From the NCBI GenBank assembly GCA_002315875.1, contig DCIL01000084.1, forward strand, positions 14,966 to 23,406: 8,441 bases of DNA, read 5' to 3'. Below are positions 1 to 6,300 of the stretch, in pieces. The first letter of the stretch is position 1; each line of letters opens with the position of its first letter. This DNA is from Verrucomicrobia bacterium UBA1727. Lineage in GTDB: Bacteria > Verrucomicrobiota > Kiritimatiellia > RFP12 > UBA1067. Position numbers and translations under genes: made by a program. Below the pieces are notes generated by a model, which worked only from the letters and a program-made list of their open reading frames with translations, did not search any database and was not told where the DNA came from.

Positions 1-421
1 GGAAGTTGATGGCGATGTCGCGCAGAAACTCAATGGCGCTCGTGCCCTTGTACCAATCGTAGTTGTCGACCATCACCGCGGCATTGGGTCCGTCGAAATC
101 GAGGATGCGCGAAAGATTCTCGCGAATGCCCTTCTTGTTCTCCGCCACCTGTTCGACCGTGAGCATGTTGCGTTCGGCGGACTTGCCCGAAGGATCGCCG
201 ATGAGTCCGGTCGCGCCGCCCACGAGTGCGATCACCTTGTGTCCCGCCTGCTGGAAGCGCTTCAGGACGATGATTGAAACGAGATTGCCCGCCTGCAGCG
301 AACGCGCGCTCGGATCGAATCCGCAGTAGATCGTCATCGGCTTTTCAAGCGCCTTCTCGATCTCTTCGTCCGTCAGCGCCTCTACCAGTCCCCTGGCCTT
401 AAGTTCTTCAATCAGTTTCAT
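1..421 (-). CDS. tyrS: Tyrosyl-tRNA synthetase, N-terminal 140 residues (cut by left window edge)
   Basis: Charges tRNA-Tyr with tyrosine in the cytoplasm (class I aminoacyl-tRNA synthetase). The reading from ATG at 421 gives a Rossmann-fold start typical of bacterial TyrS: YCGFDPSARSLQAGN at residues 32-46, FQQAGHKVIALVGGATGLIGDPSGKSAER at about 56-84 (given as the family block), NYDWY at 120-124 and EFLRDI at 131-136. The C-terminal half, with the KMSKS loop and tRNA-binding domain, lies beyond the left edge. The HIGH-type motif reads QAGN at residues 43-46, so the first His is Gln, and the preceding Thr is Ser38. A weak GAAG ribosome-binding site lies about 10 nt before the start. The gap from the upstream phosphorylase stop is 20 nt, so the gene is probably co-transcribed with it. 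The family assignment is very secure. The Gln may be a lineage trait. Confidence 0.95.
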   Translation of the reverse strand, partial: MKLIEELKARGLVEALTDEEIEKALEKPMTIYCGFDPSARSLQAGNLVSIIVLKRFQQAGHKVIALVGGATGLIGDPSGKSAERNMLTVEQVAENKKGIRENLSRILDFDGPNAAVMVDNYDWYKGTSAIEFLRDIAINF

Positions 422-441
422 ATTCGTGTCTTCGTATAAAA

Positions 442-1260
442 TTACAGATGAAAGATGAAATCATCGATGAGGGACGACATCAGCGGCTTCGCGGCGGCGC
501 CGGCGGCCATCACTTCGTTGTGGTCGAGGGGACGCAGCGAGATGCCCGCGGCAAGATTAGTGACGAGCGAGACCCCAGCGACCTTCATTCCCACCGCCTT
601 CGCGAACATCGCCTCGGGAACGGTGGACATTCCAACCACGTCCGCTCCCTGCGCCTTGTACGCGCGTATCTCGGCCGGCGTCTCGTAGCACGGCCCGGAA
701 CTGAAGGCGTAGACACCGTCCATCGCACGAAGCCCCAACCGATTGGACGCGGAATGGAGAAGCTCGGCAAGATGACGGTTATAGACCTCTGACATGTCGG
801 GAAAGCGCTCGCCCCAGTCCGGATCATGCGCACCGATCAGCGGATTGAGTCCCACCAGATTGATGTGATCGCGCACGATGACGAAATCGCCGGGACGAAG
901 CGCGGGATTGATTCCTCCGGACGCATTGGTCAGAAGTACCTTCTCGCACCCCATCCGCCTCAGAATCTCCACCGCCATCACCACCGGTTCCCATCCCGCG
1001 CCCTCGTAATAATGACGGCGTCCGCACCACGCGGCAATCAGCTTTCCAGCGCGGCGATAAAGGATGAACTCTCCGCTGTGACCCTTTACCGTCGAAGCCC
1101 CGAGGCCGGGAATGTCACCGTAGGACGCACGAAAGACGATCTCATCGGTCTTGAGCGCCTCACCCCATCCGCTTCCCAGCACGATGCCGAGATCCGGCGG
1201 CGCCTTGAAGCAAAGATCGGGAAAATATCCAGCGGCCTTATCGAAAATCGCCTTATTCAT
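442..1260 (-). CDS. punA: Purine nucleoside phosphorylase, trimeric 6-oxopurine (PunA/PNP) type
   Basis: Phosphorolysis of inosine or guanosine (and deoxy forms) to free base and (deoxy)ribose-1-phosphate in purine salvage, cytoplasmic. At 272 residues it has the usual length of the PNP/MTAP family. Visible motifs: phosphate-binding GSGWG (29-33), GHSGEF (60-65), GRRHYYEG (80-87), TNASGG (111-116), GPCYETPAE (189-197), VGMST (209-213), VTNLAAG (233-239) and DHNEV (246-250). Compared with human PNP, the base-contacting Glu201 and Asn243 correspond to E193 and N235, the ribose-contacting Met219 to M211, and His257 to H247. Retention of the Glu/Asn pair favours guanine/hypoxanthine nucleosides over adenosine or methylthioadenosine. 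Phe200 is Tyr192 here. Its ATG overlaps the stop of the upstream YhcH-family gene by four bases (ATGA), implying translational coupling. The start is preceded by a GGTGAAGG stretch that can serve as ribosome-binding site. Confidence 0.94.
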   Translation of the reverse strand: MNKAIFDKAAGYFPDLCFKAPPDLGIVLGSGWGEALKTDEIVFRASYGDIPGLGASTVKGHSGEFILYRRAGKLIAAWCGRRHYYEGAGWEPVVMAVEILRRMGCEKVLLTNASGGINPALRPGDFVIVRDHINLVGLNPLIGAHDPDWGERFPDMSEVYNRHLAELLHSASNRLGLRAMDGVYAFSSGPCYETPAEIRAYKAQGADVVGMSTVPEAMFAKAVGMKVAGVSLVTNLAAGISLRPLDHNEVMAAGAAAKPLMSSLIDDFIFHL

Positions 1261-1766
1261 GCCTTCACCTTTACAATAATTTTCCTATGCACCCCTTCAC
1301 CTTCACCTACACCTACACCTACACCTTTTTCACTTTTCCCTTTTCCTTTTTCCTTTTCTATCCCTGGCGCGTGTCCGTCATACGGCGGGAAAAAGATCGC
1401 GAACTCGCCAGGCACGAGCGTAACATATTCGCAGGGAGCATCGAAAAAGACGATGTCCTTTTCCTTGAAAGCCCCATCAAGTGCCGCGGACGGCGTCTCG
1501 CATAGTCCGAAGGTTTCTGGACCGGTAAGCGGAAGCTGGATGTCGATGTACTTCGAATGCGCCTCGCACTTTGCAGTCGCAGGATCCTTGAGTTGATGTT
1601 CGTCTACGGACGCAAAGATGTCCTCGCCGTCAATCGGGTGCTTGCCCGCCGGAAGTTCCGCGAGCGCGCCGATTCCGCGGCTTAAGAACTCAAACGCCTT
1701 CGCGAACCGCGGATGCAGATCGGCGTACTTCGCAATCTCGTCAAGCTTGCCGATGATGTGCTTCAC
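1257..1766 (-). CDS. YhcH/YjgK/YiaL (DUF386) family protein with in-frame low-complexity insertion
   Basis: Cupin-like family that includes EbgC and TabA of E. coli. Members are small cytoplasmic proteins linked to sugar or sialic acid metabolism or to toxin-antitoxin-associated biofilm control, and the exact reaction is unsettled. The protein has 169 residues against about 150 for typical members. Family hallmarks are present: EAHSKYIDIQ (68-77, with E68, H70, Y73, D75, Q77), EFAIFFPPYDGHAPG (121-135, with H132) and a closing strand HRKIIVKVKA (160-169). Between the last two blocks lie about 23 residues (137-159) made of Glu/Lys/Gly and Gly-Val and Gly-Glu dipeptides, absent from relatives I know. 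The start is GTG at 1766, chosen because GGAGGAGG lies 4 nt upstream and the frame opens exactly at the secretin stop (GTGA overlap). The cupin core on both sides of the insertion looks intact, so the gene is probably functional. The substrate cannot be told from context. Confidence 0.88.
   Translation of the reverse strand: MKHIIGKLDEIAKYADLHPRFAKAFEFLSRGIGALAELPAGKHPIDGEDIFASVDEHQLKDPATAKCEAHSKYIDIQLPLTGPETFGLCETPSAALDGAFKEKDIVFFDAPCEYVTLVPGEFAIFFPPYDGHAPGIEKEKGKGKSEKGVGVGVGEGEGVHRKIIVKVKA
1294..1323 (-). repeat. Tandem hexamer array, five copies (TGTAGG x3, TGAAGG x2)
   Basis: Plus strand reads CCTTCA twice, then CCTACA three times, without interruption. It is part of the in-frame insertion in the YhcH-family gene. 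Because the unit is six bases, copy-number slippage would add or remove dipeptides without a frameshift. Confidence 0.85.
1324..1358 (-). repeat. Purine-rich repeat, copy A (in YhcH-family gene)
   Basis: 35-nt block of G and A (one T) on the coding strand. Its outer 15 nt at one end and 13 nt at the other are identical to the block at 1812-1840 in the secretin gene, and this copy is 6 nt longer in the middle. Both copies are in the same orientation and the same reading frame (both encode ...EKEK...KSEKG). Confidence 0.65.
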
Positions 1767-4582
1767 TTCGCCTCCTCCGAAAGCGAACCCAGACCTTTCA
1801 CTGCCGCTTCTCCTTTTTCACTTTTCTCTTTTTCCTTTTCCAGCCGCGTGCGCTCGTTATCCGCCGCGGTCAGCTCATCCGCCTTTTTCTGCTCGATAGC
1901 GGCTTCAGTAAGCTTCTGTTCCCGCACCCGTTCGGCAAGTTTCTTAAGTTCTTCCTGACTGGCCGAGTCAAGCATCTTCTTCTCAAGCGCTTCCTTCTGC
2001 TCCTTCTTAAGATCATCCTTATGCAGTTCAAGCCACTGATCGCGCTCGTCCTTCGTCATTTCCTTGAGCTTCTTGATGCGATTGACCTTCTCCTGTTCAA
2101 TCGCCTGCTGGTTCTTGCGCTCCTCGTCTTGCTTTTCCCACTCATCCTTGAGCCGGCGGAGCTGCTCCTTCTTGCTGACGGGATCCGCAAGCTTGGACGC
2201 CGACCACCCGTGATCATCCCACGGACGCGTATCGCTCATGGTCTTCTTGCGGCGAATCGCCTCCGCCTGCGCCGAAGCGGAATCATCGAGAACGTATGGC
2301 GTCATGAAGATGAGAAGTTCCTTACGGACATCATCCTTGACCACCTTCCCGAAGAGCCACTTGCCAATCCAGGGAATGTCCTTTAGAATCGGGATGCCGG
2401 TCTCGGACTCGCTCGTGTACGTGTCGGTAAGTCCGCCCAGAACCACGGTCTGCATATTCTCGAGAAGGACATCGGCGCTCATCTCACGAGTCGAGGTAGT
2501 CGGGACCGAAACATCCTGCAACGCGGAGCTACCGCTGGACGTATTGCCGGCGGAATACTTGATCGTTTGATCAGCACCCTTCTGCGTATACTTGGTTTCG
2601 ACTTCGAGCATGACCGTGCCGTTGGGGTTGATCTTTGGAGTCGTCTTGATTTCAATGCCCAGTTCCTTCTGTTCATAGTCAGGAACGGCGATTGTGGAGT
2701 AGGAGTTTCCGGACGAGGTAAAGCCCTTGAGAAGGTAGGTCATGTCCGTCGCATTGATCGTCGCCTCCTTGTTGTCCACCGTCATGACGATAGGCGAGGC
2801 AATGTATTTTGACCTGGCATCAGTCTTGGCCGCGTTGATGACGGCGCTAAGATTGAGCTTATCGGACTTGAAAAGCAGATTTATGCCAGATCCGATCGGA
2901 GAGACGCTTGAACCGCTCAACAACGCCTCCTTGGCCGCGGCAATGTAGTTTTTGATCTGATCATCGGTAGCGGAGGTTCCGATCGCCTCCTTCGCTTCGG
3001 CATACCATTCCGTGTAGGTCTTCGAGGATGACATGGCGGACAGCACGCCTGCGTTCGATCCACCGCCGCCGCCCATGCGCGCATTCGGATCGGTTCCTGT
3101 CGACTGATTCTGCACCCAATCGACGCCAGTATTGAGATTCTTACCGAGCGTAACTTCGATGATCGCAGTTTCAATCAGGACCTGCGAGAGCTTGATATCC
3201 ATGGATTCAATGATGGATTCAATCGTGGGCACGAGTTCCTTATTGGTCATCACCACGAGGCCGTTGATGCGCTTGTCGGAAAGGACGGTCGTATTGTCCT
3301 TCGAAAGTTCGCCGGCCTTGGGATCGCCGGTACGCTGATTGGCGGGCTTCTTGGCAGGCGTAGGCGCAGTCGTGCGCGACAGATTGCCGCTGGTCCCCTT
3401 CTTGGCGTTCTGATTCTGATTGTTCTTGGACGAGCTCTTGGAGGACGACGCATTGCCGATGAGGTCGTTGATCATGTCCGAAACATCCTCGGAATCGGCG
3501 TACTTGAGGCGATAGACCTTGACCACGATGTCCGGCGTGGTCTCGACATCGAGCTGTTCGATCACCTTGTCGAAGAAGTCCATATTCGCCTTCGAGGTGA
3601 TGATGACGAGTTTGTTGGACCGCTCGTCCGCCAGGATCAGCACCTTGCCGCGGATCATGCCGCGGTCGGCGTCGGAGACGGACATCACCAACGAGGCGTT
3701 GTTCACCGGCTCAGGCTGCTTGGGCTGGTTGCGATTGAGGAGGCGATTGGTGAAATTAGGACGCTGCTGTTGCTGCGCGGCCTGATTCGGAATCTTGCCG
3801 TTCTTCTCCTGCTCGGTCTTGGAATCGGTCACGATCGCCTCGAGCGCGGTCTTGATTTCCGCCGCGGTCGCATTCTTGATCTGACGAACGAACACCTGCT
3901 CGGTTATCGGCGTGGAGATGTCGACCATACGGACGATTTCCAGCATTCGGTTTATGTTCTGCTCGGTATCGGTCACGAGGATGGAATTGGTGCGCTCGAA
4001 GACGAGGAGCTGTCCCGCATTCGACTTGAGTCCCTCGAGCACCTTCTGCGCCTCCTCGGTGGAGATGTTGCGGAAGGGAATCATCATCGAGACGACGCGA
4101 GTGGACTCATTGAGTTTCTGCTCGGTATCCATGATGAGCGGGATGCCCTCCTTGCGCACGTCCTTGCGCGGCAAGGCGCGGATGAAGCGATCACCGTAAG
4201 GTTCGAGATGGATTCCGTTCATCTCGAGAATCGCTTCGATCGCCTCGAGGTACTCTGCCTTGGTGAGTTTCTGTCCCTGTCGCGACTTGAGCGTGATCGT
4301 CGCGGTGGGCGCGGTAGGATCCTTGAGAATCGTCTTATCGACCTGCTCGCCATACGCCTGCAGGACAAGATCAACCGGTACGGCGTCCCAATTCAAGGCC
4401 GGCGCCTCGCCGGTAGCAGTTGCGGACTCGGGAACGCTCGCCGGCTTGGTAACATTAGTGCGGCCGTTTTGCGGACGAGGCGTATTCAGTAACGAACTTT
4501 TCCGCGCGGAAGTCGTCGCCTGCTGCGCGAAGGCAAACGACGCGGCGAAGACAAGCAGTAATGCGATTGCGGTTTTCTTCAT
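1763..4582 (-). CDS. gspD: Type II secretion-type outer-membrane secretin (GspD-like) with long charged C-terminal extension
   Basis: Forms the multimeric outer-membrane channel for folded exoproteins in a T2SS-like machine. 939 residues: signal peptide 1-19 (cleavage after AFA, before Q20), Ser/Thr/Pro linker 21-62, N0 domain about 63-140, N1 163-222 (IPFRNISTEEAQKVL...TNSILVTD), N2 226-346 and N3 353-463, then the secretin domain 465-766. The secretin signature GIPILKDIPWIGKWLF is at 729-744 and the final strand is ELLIFMTPYVL at 755-765. N2 and N3 each carry a low-complexity loop (Gln/Asn-rich 252-297, Ser/Asn/Lys-rich 377-430). A helical insertion of Ala/Glu/Lys character lies at about 523-556 in the secretin domain. 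Residues 767-939 are a highly charged predicted coiled coil, unusually long for the pilotin-binding end. Four N domains and neighbouring L/M-like genes favour GspD over PilQ, which usually has AMIN domains. It starts 4 nt after the GspM-like stop, with GGAG 10 nt before the ATG. Confidence 0.9.
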   Translation of the reverse strand: MKKTAIALLLVFAASFAFAQQATTSARKSSLLNTPRPQNGRTNVTKPASVPESATATGEAPALNWDAVPVDLVLQAYGEQVDKTILKDPTAPTATITLKSRQGQKLTKAEYLEAIEAILEMNGIHLEPYGDRFIRALPRKDVRKEGIPLIMDTEQKLNESTRVVSMMIPFRNISTEEAQKVLEGLKSNAGQLLVFERTNSILVTDTEQNINRMLEIVRMVDISTPITEQVFVRQIKNATAAEIKTALEAIVTDSKTEQEKNGKIPNQAAQQQQRPNFTNRLLNRNQPKQPEPVNNASLVMSVSDADRGMIRGKVLILADERSNKLVIITSKANMDFFDKVIEQLDVETTPDIVVKVYRLKYADSEDVSDMINDLIGNASSSKSSSKNNQNQNAKKGTSGNLSRTTAPTPAKKPANQRTGDPKAGELSKDNTTVLSDKRINGLVVMTNKELVPTIESIIESMDIKLSQVLIETAIIEVTLGKNLNTGVDWVQNQSTGTDPNARMGGGGGSNAGVLSAMSSSKTYTEWYAEAKEAIGTSATDDQIKNYIAAAKEALLSGSSVSPIGSGINLLFKSDKLNLSAVINAAKTDARSKYIASPIVMTVDNKEATINATDMTYLLKGFTSSGNSYSTIAVPDYEQKELGIEIKTTPKINPNGTVMLEVETKYTQKGADQTIKYSAGNTSSGSSALQDVSVPTTSTREMSADVLLENMQTVVLGGLTDTYTSESETGIPILKDIPWIGKWLFGKVVKDDVRKELLIFMTPYVLDDSASAQAEAIRRKKTMSDTRPWDDHGWSASKLADPVSKKEQLRRLKDEWEKQDEERKNQQAIEQEKVNRIKKLKEMTKDERDQWLELHKDDLKKEQKEALEKKMLDSASQEELKKLAERVREQKLTEAAIEQKKADELTAADNERTRLEKEKEKSEKGEAAVKGLGSLSEEAK
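1771..1778 (-). promoter_or_regulatory. Ribosome-binding site deciding the GTG start of the YhcH-family gene
   Basis: GGAGGAGG on the minus strand lies inside the final codons of the secretin gene, 4 nt from the GTG at 1766. Its strength and position support initiation at GTG instead of an internal ATG, and imply coupling to termination of secretin translation at 1763. Confidence 0.7.
1812..1840 (-). repeat. Purine-rich repeat, copy B (3' end of secretin gene)
   Basis: 29-nt counterpart of the block at 1324-1358, encoding EKEKEKSEKG at secretin residues 915-924. Its 15-nt and 13-nt ends are identical to copy A. It sits in an already Lys/Glu-rich coiled coil, so convergence of simple sequence is an alternative to copying. 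Confidence 0.6.
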
Positions 4583-4586
4583 AAGA

Positions 4587-5123
4587 TCACTTCTCCCTCA
4601 TATATGCGCAATTGAGCGTGAAATTGCCCTTGAGATATCCCTTCTTGGAACTCGGACGGAAATTAAGCTGGGAGATTGCGAACATTCCGTTTTCGGCATT
4701 CTCCATTTCATACATGAACTTGACGAGCGCCTCGAGCGACGCCTCGAAGTTCTTAACCTCGATCGGCAGCTGCAACACCTCGCCATGCTCGGTCTCGGGC
4801 TTGGCTTCGTACTGTCCGATCAAAACGAGATTGCGCTTCGCCGCCTCTTCGACACGCTTGAGCCAGGTCGTGTCCGTCGCCTTGCCGCTCTCGAACATCG
4901 GCATCGCGGAGCGCTTTGATTCATACTCCTCTGCGAGTTCGCCCTTGCGCTCGATCAGCCGGCATTCCCTGACGTAGGTCGCCTTTGCTGACTGGTAATT
5001 GCGCGCCGCCCGTTTCCACGCCGATTCGGCGGACATAAACCAGACACCCACCGCGACCGCATAGAGCGCGACCACGAGCAGCACCGCGCCGAGCGCCTTC
5101 TGTTTTAGGGATGCGTTGTTCAT
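4587..5123 (-). CDS. gspM: GspM/PilO-like inner-membrane platform protein
   Basis: 178 residues: short cytoplasmic start, one transmembrane helix at about 11-30, a charged predicted coiled coil at about 33-75, and a C-terminal alpha/beta domain at about 105-175 (LPIEVKNFEASLEALVKFMYEME...) that fits the ferredoxin-like fold of GspM/PilO. In the family this protein pairs with GspL in the inner membrane and links the cytoplasmic ATPase to the pseudopilus. Sequence in this family diverges strongly, so the call rests on architecture plus position between an L-like gene and the secretin. Its ATG overlaps the stop of the L-like gene (ATGA at 5120-5123), and GGAGG lies 7 nt before the start. PilO of a type IV pilus is the alternative. 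No pilin-like prepilin motif is visible. Confidence 0.72.
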   Translation of the reverse strand: MNNASLKQKALGAVLLVVALYAVAVGVWFMSAESAWKRAARNYQSAKATYVRECRLIERKGELAEEYESKRSAMPMFESGKATDTTWLKRVEEAAKRNLVLIGQYEAKPETEHGEVLQLPIEVKNFEASLEALVKFMYEMENAENGMFAISQLNFRPSSKKGYLKGNFTLNCAYMREK

Positions 5124-6298
5124 TCCGCCCCCTCCTCTTCGCTCTTCATCACCATCTCAAGATTGAACCGCTGACGGCCGCCCTTCTGAGAACTGAGCGC
5201 GCCCATCTTCACGTCGGCGAAAACGAGTTCATCGCCGGCGGGCAGGGCGGACATCATGTCCTTGAAGTTGAGAATCGCGGACTGCTGTTCCGAATCACCG
5301 CCGACGCGCAACGACTCCCCAAGGCGGAAATCCCAGTTGTTGAGCGTAATATCCTCGGGCAGGCGATCGGAAATCGCCTTCATGATCTCAAGCGCACCGC
5401 GTTCGTTGTCGGAATACTTGCTTACGATTTCGATCTTGGACTCCATGTCCTTGACCGCCTTGTACTGCCGCGCGTGCTGACGGGAAAGTCCCTTCTGATG
5501 ATCGGTCATGTATCCGTAGACAACAGGAACGCCGAAGAGCACCCCCATCACGAGAACCCACAAGGAGACCGCAGCAATCACGTATTTCGTAAGCTTCGCC
5601 TTGAAGCGCGTTTCATCCAGAACCTCGCCCCAGCTCTCAGGCAAGGCATTGACGGAATGGGCGTCCGCCGAGCGATCATCAATTCCAGCAAGCGCATCGT
5701 CGGTGAACTCGGACTCAATCGTCTCTGCGAGCTCCTTCGGTCCACCGAAGTCCTCCGCCTCCAAGAGCGACATCATCGTCTCACGACGAATCTCCGCTTC
5801 ATCGGCGGACGCGGCGATGGCACGGATGGAAACCGGCTGATCGCCGTCCATCACCACCAGCGTGAGGCAATCAGGTGACACGAACTTGATGAGCCGGCGC
5901 TTGCCGTCGAGCAGCTCCTTGCGTCCCGCACAGAAGAAGCGAAGCTGTCCGAAGATGAGCGCGTCGATTCGCGTCACATTGAGTTTCTGCGCGTCCAGCG
6001 CCTCACCGATGTCATCCGCCGCGTTTTCGGGGAAGGCAACGGCGAGCACAATCTTCTCATGCTCGCCTTCGCGCACGGTTTCGCAACTGACCTTGAGCGG
6101 ATCATCCGGAAAAGGACTCATCGCCTTCAAGATCGGCGTCGCCACTTCAACCGGATCCTCTCCAGCAGGCACGCGAAGCATCTTGACGATGAGTCGGTCG
6201 AGATGCAAGGCAAGCACACACTCGCAACCCTTCTCAAGAGTCGCGAGTGACTTGATTTCGCCGCCAACGAAGGCTATGGATTGAACCGGCTTGGACAT
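5120..6298 (-). CDS. gspL: GspL-like inner-membrane protein (PilM-like plus PilN-like halves)
   Basis: 392 residues from ATG at 6298. Residues 1 to about 235 form a soluble cytoplasmic part with alternating strands and helices (ECVLALHLDRLIVKMLRVP at 26-44, KIVLAVAFP at 82-90, CLTLVVMDGDQPVSIRAI at 144-161), consistent with the actin-like fold of GspL/PilM. A single transmembrane helix lies at about 239-263, followed by a coiled coil (265-300) and a ferredoxin-like periplasmic domain (about 305-387; RLPEDITLNNWDFRLGESLRVGG is typical of PilN/GspL). In T2SS, GspL anchors the GspE ATPase to the inner membrane and pairs with GspM, whose counterpart overlaps this gene's stop. The frame stays open upstream to 6421, but those 41 codons lie wholly over the DUF4340 gene's repeat-rich tail and were rejected. 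The chosen start is 2 nt after that gene's stop, with a modest AAGAAG upstream. Assignment is by architecture and context. Confidence 0.75.
   Translation of the reverse strand: MSKPVQSIAFVGGEIKSLATLEKGCECVLALHLDRLIVKMLRVPAGEDPVEVATPILKAMSPFPDDPLKVSCETVREGEHEKIVLAVAFPENAADDIGEALDAQKLNVTRIDALIFGQLRFFCAGRKELLDGKRRLIKFVSPDCLTLVVMDGDQPVSIRAIAASADEAEIRRETMMSLLEAEDFGGPKELAETIESEFTDDALAGIDDRSADAHSVNALPESWGEVLDETRFKAKLTKYVIAAVSLWVLVMGVLFGVPVVYGYMTDHQKGLSRQHARQYKAVKDMESKIEIVSKYSDNERGALEIMKAISDRLPEDITLNNWDFRLGESLRVGGDSEQQSAILNFKDMMSALPAGDELVFADVKMGALSSQKGGRQRFNLEMVMKSEEEGAE
5131..5137 (-). promoter_or_regulatory. Ribosome-binding site of the GspM-like gene
   Basis: GAGGAGG on the minus strand, 7 nt from the ATG at 5123 and inside the last codons of the upstream gene. 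It supports the chosen start and translational coupling. Confidence 0.6.
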
Positions 6299-6300
6299 CT

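Larger units (their letters stand above)
1290..1361 (-). repeat. In-frame simple-sequence insertion inside the YhcH-family gene
   Basis: On the coding strand this stretch has two parts. A purine-only-like block (about 1324-1358) is made of GAAAA/GGAAAA units and encodes EKEKGKGKSEKG. It is followed by hexamers, three TGTAGG then two TGAAGG (1294-1323), encoding Gly-Val and Gly-Glu dipeptides. Its length is a multiple of three (72 nt) and it opens no stop codon, so the reading frame passes through. It falls between the FFPxxxxHAP block and the terminal strand of the family fold, a surface loop. It looks like repeat expansion or insertion of a short dispersed element. Confidence 0.75.

Noticed and set aside
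1280..1364. Direct repeat ATAGnAAA flanking the YhcH-family insertion as a target-site duplication
   Set aside because: Only seven matching A/T-rich bases within an A/G-rich region. Chance cannot be excluded and the ends do not match the insertion boundaries cleanly.
826..1596. Open frame on the plus strand, 256 codons, containing a Pro/Thr/Ser and Phe repeat
   Set aside because: Antisense to PNP and the YhcH-family gene. Its repeat section is just the reverse complement of the insertion at 1290-1361.
3770..4492. Open frame on the plus strand, 240 codons
   Set aside because: Antisense to the secretin's N domains, whose family motifs are clear. Leu/Arg/Asp-rich with no motif.
1763..4582. Type IV pilus secretin PilQ instead of GspD
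   Set aside because: No AMIN domain is visible, four N-type domains are present, and the neighbours are L- and M-like with fused PilM/PilN halves, as in T2SS. Not fully excluded.
5111..5878. Open frame on the plus strand, 255 codons
   Set aside because: Antisense to the GspL-like gene, with no domain or credible start context.
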